Source of the DNA: a virus
Direction: 5' to 3' (one strand)
Virus record (IMG/VR): IMGVR_UViG_3300046413_000898
Span: 1-54,865 of that record
DNA: 54,865 bases
Shown in pieces: positions 16,216-25,044 of this stretch (its first letter is position 1; every line of letters starts with the position of its first letter). A program made the position numbers and the translations under genes. A model generated the notes under the pieces. That model searched no databases, was not told the DNA's origin, and worked only from the letters and a program-made list of their open reading frames with translations.

Positions 16216-19200
16216 TCAGATCGGCTGGGTATCTCGCGCAGCGCGCTTGGTGGAGCGCAGACCCCGGATCAGCTGGGAGCCGTCCAGGGTCTTGCCGGCC
16301 TCCGTCGCCTCAGCGATCCGAGCCAGGAGCTCGAGCATCAGCGACTCCGCCGACGCCTCACCCTCGCCGGTTGCGACACCGGCCTGAGCCTGCGGCACCA
16401 CCGGCGACGGAGGCGCCACCATCGACGCCAAAGCCGACTGCACCGCTGCGGACTCATGGTCGACACCGATACGCAGCGGCCTAGCCTTGGCCATGCTATC
16501 GAGCATCGCGGCAGGCGAGTTGAGCCCCGTGGACCATGCCCGCCCCATGTCGTCTGCGACGGAGCGCATCCCGGAAAGCGACCGGGCGGCGGCATCTACG
16601 GTGGACTCGGCCATGGCCTTGGCGGAGCGGGCCGCTTCGCCGGCGGCGCCGTCGATGCCCTTGGCCATGCCGGGCGGGATCCACCGGCCCACGTTCTTGG
16701 CGAACTCGCGGGATGGCGACTTGATGCCGAGGGCACCCTTCGCAGCATCCAAGGCGCCCTTCGCCAAGTCCTTGAGCGAGGAGAAGAGCGACCCGGCGGC
16801 GCCCTTTACGCCGTTGATGATGCCGTTGACAACGTCCCTGCCGATGCTGGCGGCGTTCGTCACCATGGTCCGCAGAGCGTCGAGGGCATTCGATGCCAGG
16901 TCACGGAACGCCTGCAGCGCGTTGGACGCCCCGGTGGTGATCGCCGAGACCAGGTTCTGCATCGCGGAGGACACCGTCGACTTGATCAGTGACCATGCCA
17001 CCGAGGCCGCGATGCGGATGTTGTTCCACGCATCCGTCATCACCGAGCGCATGCGGGATGCGCCGGAGCTGATGGCGGAGACCACTCCGGAGAGCGCCGA
17101 GGAGATCAGCGACTTGATGCCGTTCCAGGCGGAGGATGCGACGGACTTGATGCCATTCCACGCCGACGCCCACAGGGATCGAATCCCGGAGAGCACCGAA
17201 GAGATCACCGAGCGGACGGCGTTGATGCCGTTCGACACGGCACCACGGATCGCAGACCACACCTGGGACACGAGCGACTTCAGCAGCGACCAAGCGGCGC
17301 GCCAGTTTCCCTGGATCGCGAGCATGCCGACCCGGATCAGCACCTTGACGATGTTGATCCCGATCTGGACCGCGGCGCGGATGGCGTTCCAGATCGCCAT
17401 GACGGGGCCCTTGAGGGCGTTCCAGATCGTGGTCCAGACGGCCTGGATCGCGGCCATGCCGGTGGCGATGAGGTTCTGCACCCAGGCGATTCCGGCCATG
17501 ACGGCGCTGCTGATTCCGGTCCAGATGGACGAGACGACGCCGCCGAGCAGTGACCAGATGCCGTTCCAGATCGTGACGATCAGCTGCAGACCGGCCTGGA
17601 TGATCGACCAGAGGACCTGCAGAGCGGACGTCACGATCGTGGTGATCAGCGTCCACACCGACTGCAGGATCGTGCCCAGCCCGGTCCACACCGCGCTCCA
17701 GTTGCCCTGCAGCAGGGCCAGGAACGTCGACAGGATCGCCTGAATCACGCCGACCGCGGCGGTGATGATCGCCCCGATGGCCGAGAACACCGTCGTCACG
17801 ACCGGCAGCAGGGCCTGGATGACGGGCATCAGCAACCCGACCAGCATCGTCGCCAGCTGGGTGATGATCTGCACCACCGTGGTGATCACCGGCACGATGG
17901 CCGCGAACACCTGGCCCAGCACCGGCAGGATCGCCGAAGCGAGCTGCTGGAACACGGGAAGGATCGCGCCCACCAGAGTCTGGCCCAGGGTCAGCAGCGT
18001 CGAGCCCAGAGTGGCCAGCGCCTCGCGCAGAGGTGCCGACGTCGCGACCGCGAGCGCGAAGGCCGCGGCGATCAGGCCGATCGGTCCGGTGAGGATCGAG
18101 AACGCGGTGCCGAGCCCGGAGACGATAGTGCCGAGTACACCAGCTGCAGCGCCGCCGGCCGAGAACGCGCCGACGAGCGACGTGATCACCGGGATGATCG
18201 TGCCCAGGGTGGACAGCACGGAGATCACCACAGGGACCAGGGCGCCGATCACCGCGCCAGCGGCGGCGATACCGGCAGCCAGCCCCGGGAACCGGTTTGC
18301 GAAGCCCTCGACCGCCTGGGCGGCGGTGGTGATGATCGGGCCCAGGATCTGCAGGGCCGTGATCAGCGCGCCGGAGAGCACCGGGATGATCGGCTGGATC
18401 GCGCCCATCAGGGCTGTGAACGCCGGGGCAAGCGCCTCGATCGCGGTGCCGAGCACCGGGCCGATCGTGGAGGCGAGGGTGCCCAGCACCGAGAGGAACG
18501 ACCCGAACGCCGTGCCCAGCGCCGGGGCTGCGGTCACGAGCCCCTGGATGCCGGTGAGGATGCCCTCGAACAGCGCCGTGGCGCCCGTGGCGAGCGCGGG
18601 CGAGGACAGGGCTGCACCGAGGCCCTCGAGCAGCGCGGACCCAGCCTGCCCGGCGAGAGTCATGATCTGCGCCAGCGTCGGCGCCAGGGTCAGGAATGCG
18701 TCACCCAGCGCAGAGACACCCGGGCCGAGCGCGGCCACGGCCTGGTTCATGCCCGAGAACACCGTGGTGAGGGCGCCCTGCCACACGGGGCCGTTGATCG
18801 CGGCGGACACATTGGCCAGACCGTCAGCGAGCGCGCCGAGAGACGCCCCACCAGCAGCGGATGCGGCGCTGGCGAGGCCACCGAGGATGCCAGCGGTGCC
18901 GCTGATGACGCCACCGAGGTCCTGCAGTGCAGAGACCGCACCGTCGACCCAGGCGAAGAACTGCCCGGAGTCGACGATCCGGGTAGCCCAAGCGGAGAAG
19001 GACTCGCTGACCTGCGCGAACCAGCCAGCGAGCTGCGGGAGGTAGGACGCCCCGGCCCCGGTCAGAGTGAGGAGCCCGGAGGTCAGGGAGTTGATGCCCT
19101 CACCAGCGATGTCGATCGCGAGAGTGAGGTTGGAGAAGAGGGACTCCATCGCGGCCAGCCCGGCGGGCGACGTGAAGGCGCGGGAGATCCCGTTAGTGAA

Positions 19201-20199
19201 GTAGCCGAGCTGAGTAGCGATCTGAGGGAACCAGGTGTTCGCCAGCGGCATCAGGGCCGAGACGAAGTCCCGCACCGCGCCCTCGGCCACGGACCAGTAC
19301 GCGCCGGAGATCTGGTCCTGCAGGGCAGAGAACTGCGGGGCGAGGTCGCCCAGCACGTCGCCGCCGTCCTTGAGCGCGGCGAACAGCACACCGAAGGACA
19401 CACCCATGCCGCCGATCAGCGCCGGGAGCACCAGCGCGGCCGGGGCGATTGAGGCCAGGGACGAGGCCAGGGTGAGGATCGAGCCCACACCCGCGCCGGC
19501 CACCGACACCAGGTTCGTCAGCGTGGTGGCCAGCAGCGCGATCGAGGGGATCGCCTGGTCCATGTTCTGGACCATCGAGCGGATCCCACGCCCGAAGTTC
19601 CCCAGCACACGGGAGCCGGACAGGGCCGCCAGCGAGGCGGCGGCCGCGGCGATCGACGACCCGGACACCCGGGCGTGAATCGTCGCGAAACGATCCCGCG
19701 TCAGCGCCGCGATCCGCGCAGCAGCCACGGCCGTGTCGAGACCGACCTGCATCTCCGGCTTGTGGTCTGCGATCTGCTCAGCCAGACGCTCCGCCTCGAC
19801 ACGTGCGGCAGCGGTCTCAGCCTGGATGCGCAGCTCAGCGGCGTTGCGCTCCACCTCGGCCACCATCCGCCGGACCTGGGCGCGAAATGCCCCATCGCGG
19901 TCGAGATCCACGGGGATCTCGACCGTCGCCGCACCGCTGGCCTCTCGTGCAGCAGCCACGGCCTGACGCGCCAGCTTCGCCGCCTCAACGCGGGTCTCGA
20001 CGGCGACGGTCGCGACGCCAGATGCCGCCTTCGCTGCGGCCTTCACGGACCGGGCCACTTCGCTGGTATCGACTGCAGCCTGGATGGTGACCTTGGCCTG
20101 CTTCTCGATCTTGGCGAGCTGAGCCTTGAGCGTCTTGGCGAAGCCCGTGGTGTCCGGGACACCACGGACGGACATGCGCCCGACCTCGGATGCAGCCAT
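16216..20199 (-). CDS. Tape measure protein, 1327 aa
   Basis: The longest gene of the window sets tail length. The N-terminus is a charged coiled coil (~20-160). A very hydrophobic middle (~230-800) has many Gly/Ala-rich membrane-like helices. A region of repeated W-I/N-x-I units (~800-1130, such as VWTTIWNALKGPVMAIWNAI) is typical of tape measures. No lysozyme or peptidase domain was recognised. Confidence 0.93.
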   Translation of the reverse strand: MAASEVGRMSVRGVPDTTGFAKTLKAQLAKIEKQAKVTIQAAVDTSEVARSVKAAAKAASGVATVAVETRVEAAKLARQAVAAAREASGAATVEIPVDLDRDGAFRAQVRRMVAEVERNAAELRIQAETAAARVEAERLAEQIADHKPEMQVGLDTAVAAARIAALTRDRFATIHARVSGSSIAAAAASLAALSGSRVLGNFGRGIRSMVQNMDQAIPSIALLATTLTNLVSVAGAGVGSILTLASSLASIAPAALVLPALIGGMGVSFGVLFAALKDGGDVLGDLAPQFSALQDQISGAYWSVAEGAVRDFVSALMPLANTWFPQIATQLGYFTNGISRAFTSPAGLAAMESLFSNLTLAIDIAGEGINSLTSGLLTLTGAGASYLPQLAGWFAQVSESFSAWATRIVDSGQFFAWVDGAVSALQDLGGVISGTAGILGGLASAASAAGGASLGALADGLANVSAAINGPVWQGALTTVFSGMNQAVAALGPGVSALGDAFLTLAPTLAQIMTLAGQAGSALLEGLGAALSSPALATGATALFEGILTGIQGLVTAAPALGTAFGSFLSVLGTLASTIGPVLGTAIEALAPAFTALMGAIQPIIPVLSGALITALQILGPIITTAAQAVEGFANRFPGLAAGIAAAGAVIGALVPVVISVLSTLGTIIPVITSLVGAFSAGGAAAGVLGTIVSGLGTAFSILTGPIGLIAAAFALAVATSAPLREALATLGSTLLTLGQTLVGAILPVFQQLASAILPVLGQVFAAIVPVITTVVQIITQLATMLVGLLMPVIQALLPVVTTVFSAIGAIITAAVGVIQAILSTFLALLQGNWSAVWTGLGTILQSVWTLITTIVTSALQVLWSIIQAGLQLIVTIWNGIWSLLGGVVSSIWTGISSAVMAGIAWVQNLIATGMAAIQAVWTTIWNALKGPVMAIWNAIRAAVQIGINIVKVLIRVGMLAIQGNWRAAWSLLKSLVSQVWSAIRGAVSNGINAVRSVISSVLSGIRSLWASAWNGIKSVASSAWNGIKSLISSALSGVVSAISSGASRMRSVMTDAWNNIRIAASVAWSLIKSTVSSAMQNLVSAITTGASNALQAFRDLASNALDALRTMVTNAASIGRDVVNGIINGVKGAAGSLFSSLKDLAKGALDAAKGALGIKSPSREFAKNVGRWIPPGMAKGIDGAAGEAARSAKAMAESTVDAAARSLSGMRSVADDMGRAWSTGLNSPAAMLDSMAKARPLRIGVDHESAAVQSALASMVAPPSPVVPQAQAGVATGEGEASAESLMLELLARIAEATEAGKTLDGSQLIRGLRSTKRAARDTQPI

Positions 20200-20254
20200 G
20201 GTGCGGGCCTCCTCTCATTGCAGGGGCGGCCCGCACCGCGGCGAGCGCTGAGGG

Positions 20255-21015
20255 TCAGTGGAAGAATGAGTCGTCCACGTCCTCGAGGGATTTCGGGGCG
20301 ACCTTGCTACTCGGGCGCTCCACGGGCGTGATCTTGCGCGGCTTCTTCTTGCTGCCCTTGACCGCGACCATGTTCGCGAAGCCCTGGATCTGGTCCGAGA
20401 GGTTCTCGAGCAGGGTGGTGTCGCGGGTGCGGCCGGCGTGCTCCCAGTTGTGGAGCAAGCTCTCAGCCCGGTATGTCGAGCGCGGCTCCTTCGGGAGCCG
20501 GTCGATCAGGGCGAGCACGAGATCCGTGCGCTCCGGCGGGCCGGTGACCCCCGTATGGGGGTCAACGGCGTAGAGCGCCTGGATGTCACCGGCCGCGTCG
20601 GGGTGCTCCCTCAGCCATTCGTGGAGCGCGAGCCTTTTCCCATGGCGGATCCGTAGCCCATCGCCAGGGACTGAACAGCCTCCATGCCGTGCTCATGACC
20701 GAAGGTGTCCCACGCGTCGCCGTCGAGGACGTAGCGGTCCTCGAGGAACTCGATGAAGTCGGCCAGCGCATCGAAGTCGAGTGAGGAGACATCCACGTTC
20801 TCCAGGTCCTCCACGCCGATGTCGGAGCTGATGACGCTGATCAGCTTGCCCTGCACGCGAGCCATCTCGGAGGGGCGCATGCTCGTGATCGGCTTGAGGA
20901 GCTCATGGCCCTCGAGCTCCTCGAACTCGAGCTGCTTCTCCTCCTTCGAGGGCTGGTGGTCCTGGGGCTGCTTGGTGGCGCGGGAACGGGTCGTGCTGGT
21001 CTTGGCGGTGGCCAT
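20255..21015 (-). CDS. Tail assembly chaperone, frameshifted long form
   Basis: A -1 frameshift at 20635-20641 joins the 134-aa upstream frame to the frame ending at 20255, reading GKRLALHEWLREHPDAAGD onward. The long form keeps the N-terminal ~125 residues and adds ~128. It has a basic C-terminal part (VKGSKKKPRKITPVERP). The paired short and long chaperones coat the tape measure during tail assembly, and the location between the tail tube and tape measure genes is canonical. Confidence 0.85.
20611..21015 (-). CDS. Tail assembly chaperone, short form, 134 aa
   Basis: This is the zero-frame product, stopping just after the slippery site (…MGKGSRSTNG). Residues ~30-115 are acidic and helical (LEFEELEGHELL, DALADFIEFLEDRYVLDG), as in actinophage chaperones. 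It starts at ATG 21015. Confidence 0.85.
   Translation of the reverse strand: MATAKTSTTRSRATKQPQDHQPSKEEKQLEFEELEGHELLKPITSMRPSEMARVQGKLISVISSDIGVEDLENVDVSSLDFDALADFIEFLEDRYVLDGDAWDTFGHEHGMEAVQSLAMGYGSAMGKGSRSTNG
20635..20641 (-). other. Programmed -1 frameshift site GGGAAAA
   Basis: On the minus strand the codons GGA AAA are preceded by G, giving the canonical X-XXY-YYZ heptamer GGGAAAA. Slippage enters the open frame that continues to 20255. Confidence 0.85.
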
Positions 21016-21164
21016 GGTGAGTCCTTCCGTGACGGAGGCGTGCAGGCACGCTCGGGGCCCAGGGCCTGTCGGCGTCCGGGCTGTGAATCTGGTCGTGAGT
21101 CAGTAGGGGATGGGGACCGCTGAGGGCGCAGGACTCACACCGCGCCCCCAGCGGGGTCATGGGG

Positions 21165-21770
21165 TCAGGCCGCGGGCTCAGCCGGGGCCGCGTATTCGCG
21201 GACCGGGAACCAGCCCTTGGTGACAGCGCGCCCGTTGGGCGCGACGAGAGTCTTGGACGACAGCGCCTGGAACGACGCCTGGGTCTCGAAGAACTCCTCG
21301 ACGTCCACGGACGGGGCATCGCCCAGGCCCATGGACACACGCGGGAAGTACAGGCCGGCGCGCTTGGTGCCCTGCACGAAGATGAAGAACAGGGCGCGCT
21401 CGATCTTGCCGTCGCCGTACTGCTGGTAGTACCCGCCGGCTTCGTCGGTCCACTCGCCCTCGGGGAGCACCCGCTCGTAAGTCTCGCGGGTCATCTCGAG
21501 CGCGTTGACCACGCCCGACCACGAAACGGACTCGTAGGCCACGTCGATGGCGTCCTGCTCCCAGGAGCCCTTCTGCGTCGCGTCGCCGCCGTCCTTCTCG
21601 AACTCGGGCGGATTCTCGCGGGACGTGTGCCCGAAGGAACCCCAGCCTTCGCCGTAGGTGGCAGGGTTGCCGATGATGAACTGCGCCGGGTCGAACGGCA
21701 GCGTGTCCGGGTCGGCATCGAGCACGTTGCCGTATCCGGGAATAATGACCTTGCTCGCGTCGAGCGACAT
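21165..21770 (-). CDS. Major tail (tube) protein, 201 aa
   Basis: This is likely the tube subunit: a beta-rich protein of the usual size, encoded between the tail terminator and the chaperones. The N-terminus MSLDASKVIIPGYGNVLDAD and the central YESVSWSGVVNALEMTRETYERVLP segment fit actinophage major tail proteins. It has its own RBS and a ~90-base gap upstream, and should be highly expressed. Confidence 0.82.
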   Translation of the reverse strand: MSLDASKVIIPGYGNVLDADPDTLPFDPAQFIIGNPATYGEGWGSFGHTSRENPPEFEKDGGDATQKGSWEQDAIDVAYESVSWSGVVNALEMTRETYERVLPEGEWTDEAGGYYQQYGDGKIERALFFIFVQGTKRAGLYFPRVSMGLGDAPSVDVEEFFETQASFQALSSKTLVAPNGRAVTKGWFPVREYAAPAEPAA

Positions 21771-21866
21771 GGTTCCCTCCTAGGGAATGAGGCAGACCCG
21801 ACCCACCACCCCAAGGGGATGCGGACCGGCCTGCACGAGATGTGCTGTGGGGCGGCTGTGCGCCGC

Positions 21867-22277
21867 TCAGATCGCCATCCGCACGGTCACGGTGGCGTTG
21901 TACTGGTGGACGTCCTGCGCGGCTGCGTCGGCCCGTGGCGGGCGGAACGGCAGCACGTCGACGTCCACAGAGGCGATCGCCGCATGAGCAGGCGAGCGGT
22001 GCCCCAGATCCGGGGCGGCCTCGAGCGCCGTGACGGCATCCCAGGCCAGCTCCGAAGCATCCGAGTTCGTATCGGCCAGCGCCAGGAGCGCGACGGTCCA
22101 GACCTGCCCATCGGTCGCGCCTGCGTTGGGGACGCGGTCGCCGGTGGGGATCTGGACCCAGATGGCCGGAAGCCGCTGCGCCAGATCTGCCGGCGGATCC
22201 GACGTGCGGAACACGTCACTCCCCAGGGCATCACCGAGTACGGCGAGCACGGCCTTGTACGGCGACATAGGCCTCAC
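21867..22277 (-). CDS. Tail terminator protein, 136 aa
   Basis: Size, position and fold pattern (an N-terminal helix YKAVLAVLGDALG, a strand LPAIWVQIPTG, ending in YNATVTVRMAI) fit the tail terminator that caps the tube at the connector. It starts with GTG at 22277, overlapping the upstream stop; an ATG lies three codons in. Confidence 0.7.
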   Translation of the reverse strand: MRPMSPYKAVLAVLGDALGSDVFRTSDPPADLAQRLPAIWVQIPTGDRVPNAGATDGQVWTVALLALADTNSDASELAWDAVTALEAAPDLGHRSPAHAAIASVDVDVLPFRPPRADAAAQDVHQYNATVTVRMAI

Positions 22278-22567
22278 GAGATGCCCCGAGAGAAGGGGAA
22301 GTGCCCGTGGACGGGGGTGCCATCCGGGGCCACGTGCCCGAACTCGATGGACAACGCAGCCGGGTCGTCGGAGTAGATCTCACGGTCGGTGACGCCCTTC
22401 TTGCCGGGCACCTTACGCATCTGGATCGACTCACGGAACGCTCCCGTTCGCGTCGGGGCCAAGCCCTGGATACGGGCCCGGCGTTGCTCCATGACGGAGT
22501 CGAACTCGACGGAGTCACCGATCATGCGGGCGGCTTCGGTGGACACGCCACGGTTCAGGGAGACCAT
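22274..22567 (-). CDS. HK97 gp10-like tail completion protein, 97 aa
   Basis: A small basic protein with an N-terminal helix and the APTRTGAFRESI / SIEFGHVAPDGTPVHGHFPF pattern typical of gp10-like minor tail or tail completion proteins. It starts at ATG 22567 behind GAGGAGGTGCCTG and lies partly inside the end of the upstream gene. Confidence 0.72.
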   Translation of the reverse strand: MVSLNRGVSTEAARMIGDSVEFDSVMEQRRARIQGLAPTRTGAFRESIQMRKVPGKKGVTDREIYSDDPAALSIEFGHVAPDGTPVHGHFPFSRGIS

Positions 22568-22922
22568 CAGGCACCTCCTCGGTATCGGCCACACGCGGGG
22601 CGCGGGCACTGATTCGGATCCGCTCGTGGGCGGTCCGGGGAGACATGGTGTTCCGGGCCGGCTCACCGATCTGGTCCCACCAGCGCCCGTCCCAAAAGAC
22701 ACGGGCGCGGTGGTCACCAGGCCAGTTCCGGGCCGTCACCCAGTACGTCTCGGTGGCCTGGACGCCGTACGCGACGACCTCGTCGGCACTGAGCGGATGC
22801 ACGTTGCCGCGCACCAGGATCGGATCACCGAGGGGCCCCGTGGCGGAGACACCCTCGTCGTCGGTGGTCGTGCCGTAGCGCTGCACGAGCAGCTCGTGGC
22901 GCGGGTTGGTGAGCAGGCTCAT
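22515..22922 (-). CDS. Head-tail connector (stopper-like) protein, 135 aa
   Basis: Positioned between the adaptor and the gp10-like protein. The beta-rich core (PILVRGNVHPLSADEVVAYGV, ETYWVTARNWPG, RVFWDGRWWDQIGEP) fits head-closure or stopper proteins. ATG 22922 overlaps the adaptor stop. Confidence 0.68.
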   Translation of the reverse strand: MSLLTNPRHELLVQRYGTTTDDEGVSATGPLGDPILVRGNVHPLSADEVVAYGVQATETYWVTARNWPGDHRARVFWDGRWWDQIGEPARNTMSPRTAHERIRISARAPRVADTEEVPDGLPEPWRVHRSRPHDR

Positions 22923-23338
22923 CGCCAGCCACCTGCCCACGGGGCACGTGTGGAGACCCTGGCCGTCCCCACGAACCCCGCATCCACGGCCTTGCAACCG
23001 ATCCGTGCCAAGTCCTTGTCAGGGAACCAGATGTTCGCCGACGCGGACAGGGCGTTCTTGCTGTAGGAGTACCCGTTCTCGGACTCGGTCTTGAGCGTGG
23101 GGTCCTCGTCACGCACCAGGCGCAGGACGGCGTCGACGACGACGTCCCTCACGAGTTCCACGTCCACAGACCCCGCAACGATGCGACGCGGCAGGGACGG
23201 GCACTCACCGATCAGCGCCCGCTCAGCCTTGCCGATCTGGTGCGTGAGCCACTTCTGAGTCTCGGCGTCCTGCGTGTCGATGGCACCCTCGTAGGCGTCC
23301 ACGAGGTCATCGACAGTGACAGTGAGGATGCTCGCCAT
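22919..23338 (-). CDS. Head-tail adaptor, Gp19/Gp15/Gp42-like, 139 aa
   Basis: Helical connector protein (TVDDLVDAYEGAI, VELVRDVVVDAVLRLVRDEDPTLKTESENGYSYSKN) matching the Gp19/Gp15/Gp42 family that docks on the portal. The conserved SYS stretch and hydrophobic C-terminus are present. It starts at ATG 23338. Confidence 0.78.
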   Translation of the reverse strand: MASILTVTVDDLVDAYEGAIDTQDAETQKWLTHQIGKAERALIGECPSLPRRIVAGSVDVELVRDVVVDAVLRLVRDEDPTLKTESENGYSYSKNALSASANIWFPDKDLARIGCKAVDAGFVGTARVSTRAPWAGGWR

Positions 23339-23397
23339 GAGTCTCCTTCCAGGTGGTCTGCGGTGGCTAGCACATGACGTGATAGCCACCGCATGGC

Positions 23398-23583
23398 TCA
23401 CTTCTCGGAGTCGGTGGCGGCCTTGGACGAAGCCCGCTTGGCAGCGGGCTTGTCGGCCTCGAGGACATCCGTGTTCGAGATCAGACCCTCGGCCCACGCC
23501 GGGGCGTTCTCGCCCTCACGCAGGAAGGCGATCTCGCCATCAGCCGGGTTGCGCAGCAGGGTCGATGCCTTGATCTTCGCCAT
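23398..23583 (-). CDS. Small head-module protein, 61 aa
   Basis: A short protein (MAKIKASTLLRNPADGEIAFLREGENAPAWAEGLI) with an Ala/Lys-rich tail, encoded between the capsid and adaptor genes. Similar small proteins occur at this place in many actinophages; the function is not known. Confidence 0.72.
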   Translation of the reverse strand: MAKIKASTLLRNPADGEIAFLREGENAPAWAEGLISNTDVLEADKPAAKRASSKAATDSEK

Positions 23584-23588
23584 GCCGA

Positions 23589-24635
23589 TCAGAGCACCTT
23601 CACGGCCATGGACAGGTTCGCGTTGGCCAGGATCGGCAGCGCGATCGCGTCCGAGATGACCTCGGCGATCATCGGCGGCTTCTCGTTGCGGTAGACGCCG
23701 GCGACGATGCCCGGCTGCTCCGAGTCCTCGATCGCGTATTCCGGCGACTGCGAGGTCAGGGTGGTGCCCCAGATGGTCGAGCCCAGCGGGGTGCCGGCCT
23801 CGTTGGTCGTCGCACCCGGGGCCGGCAGCAGGAAGATGCTGTCGTCCGGCAGGACCTTGCGGGCGGTGCCGCGCACGGAGACGCGGCGATCGTAGGCGAC
23901 GATCGGGGGCAGGCTCGAGCCGACCAGGGTGTCGTTGACCTGCGCCTCGGTCGCAGAGCGGGCGCCGCCGTTGAGCAGCTGGGTCTGGAACTCCGCACCG
24001 GCGGCCAGGGCGCGGCGAGCGCGGGTGCCGGCGACGATCGCGCCGGGTGCCTCGCCGTTGATGTCGGTGTAGAGGTCGACCCAGGTCTGGATCGCCTCGA
24101 GGCGCGAGACGCTGGAGTCGGCCCAGAGGTCGGCGGCGGTGATGGTCAGGCGCTCGTCGCGACCGAAGTCGTCGTCGATCACGTTGACCACGTTGCCGTT
24201 GACGTCGCGGGTGACGGTGGCGCGGCCGGTGGCCAGCACGGTGCCGCGCAGCAGCTCGACACGGTTGGCGACTGCCTGCGTGACCTGGTCGGTGGTCTTC
24301 TGCACCTGGTTGAGCATCGCCTCGTCGGAGGCGTTGCGCAGACGGAGCTGCTGGTACTCAGTGACGGGGATCGTCTGGCTGACGGCAGGCATCTCCAGGG
24401 TGAGGCGGCGACCGCCCGGAGCGCGCCCGACCTCGGGCTCGGCGTCGTAGGCGCGGACCTCGGCCGCGTCGATGAAGCCGTTATCGCCCTGAGTCACTCG
24501 GGCGACGATGTCCTGGACAGTGCGGTTGGGCAGCCAGCGGGCGAGGGTGCCCTTCTGCTGCTCGTAGTTCTCCAGCGAAGCCCGGGCGTAGCCGGAGAGG
24601 GTGGCGGGATCGATCAGATCAGTGATCAGAGGCAT
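23589..24635 (-). CDS. Major capsid protein, E family, 348 aa
   Basis: HK97-fold capsid subunit. The length and blocks (LPNRTVQDIVARVTQG near 36-50, PAVSQTIPVTEYQQLRL ~83-98, ADLWADSSVSRLEAIQTW ~168-185, LPDDSIFLLPAPG ~262-274) fit the Phage_cap_E type. It lies after the decoration protein gene and a scaffold, with no protease recognised. Confidence 0.9.
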   Translation of the reverse strand: MPLITDLIDPATLSGYARASLENYEQQKGTLARWLPNRTVQDIVARVTQGDNGFIDAAEVRAYDAEPEVGRAPGGRRLTLEMPAVSQTIPVTEYQQLRLRNASDEAMLNQVQKTTDQVTQAVANRVELLRGTVLATGRATVTRDVNGNVVNVIDDDFGRDERLTITAADLWADSSVSRLEAIQTWVDLYTDINGEAPGAIVAGTRARRALAAGAEFQTQLLNGGARSATEAQVNDTLVGSSLPPIVAYDRRVSVRGTARKVLPDDSIFLLPAPGATTNEAGTPLGSTIWGTTLTSQSPEYAIEDSEQPGIVAGVYRNEKPPMIAEVISDAIALPILANANLSMAVKVL

Positions 24636-24650
24636 GGATCAGCCCTCCTT

Positions 24651-25016
24651 TCAGAGGTAGACGATGGTGGTGGAGGGCTGCTCGGCCGGGGCGGTGAAGC
24701 CCTCGAGCGGCACGAGCGAGGTGTTCACGCGGCCGTGGTCGTAGACCGGGACCGGCACGTTGCCGGTGGCCGGGACCTTCTGGTCGGTGAACAGGTGTCC
24801 GGCGAGCGTGCCGGCCGTGGCGTCACCGGCGACGTAGGGGGCCAGCAGCCCGTTGACTTCGGCCACGGGGTAGCCGGAGGGGACGACGCCGTTGACAGCC
24901 ACGGAGCGGAACGCATCGCCGGGCAGGGCCGCGGTGCGGCAGTTGGCGATGCCGTGGGAGGTGGCCAGCCAGCGCTGGTCACCACCGCCGAAGGACTCAC
25001 GAGTCAGGTGAGGCAT
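24651..25016 (-). CDS. Capsid decoration protein, 121 aa
   Basis: A Gly/Ala-rich beta protein encoded directly upstream of the capsid gene (HGIANCRTAALPGDAF, GLLAPYVAGDATAGTLAGHLFTDQ, VYDHGRVNTSLVP), in the manner of lambda gpD-like head stabilisers. Confidence 0.8.
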   Translation of the reverse strand: MPHLTRESFGGGDQRWLATSHGIANCRTAALPGDAFRSVAVNGVVPSGYPVAEVNGLLAPYVAGDATAGTLAGHLFTDQKVPATGNVPVPVYDHGRVNTSLVPLEGFTAPAEQPSTTIVYL

Positions 25017-25044
25017 GAGAGGTCACTCCTTCCAGAGTGGTAGA

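Noticed and set aside
17762-19045. 427-aa plus-strand open frame opposite the tape measure
   Set aside because: An antisense shadow rich in Ala/Pro/Thr, with no start signal or domain.
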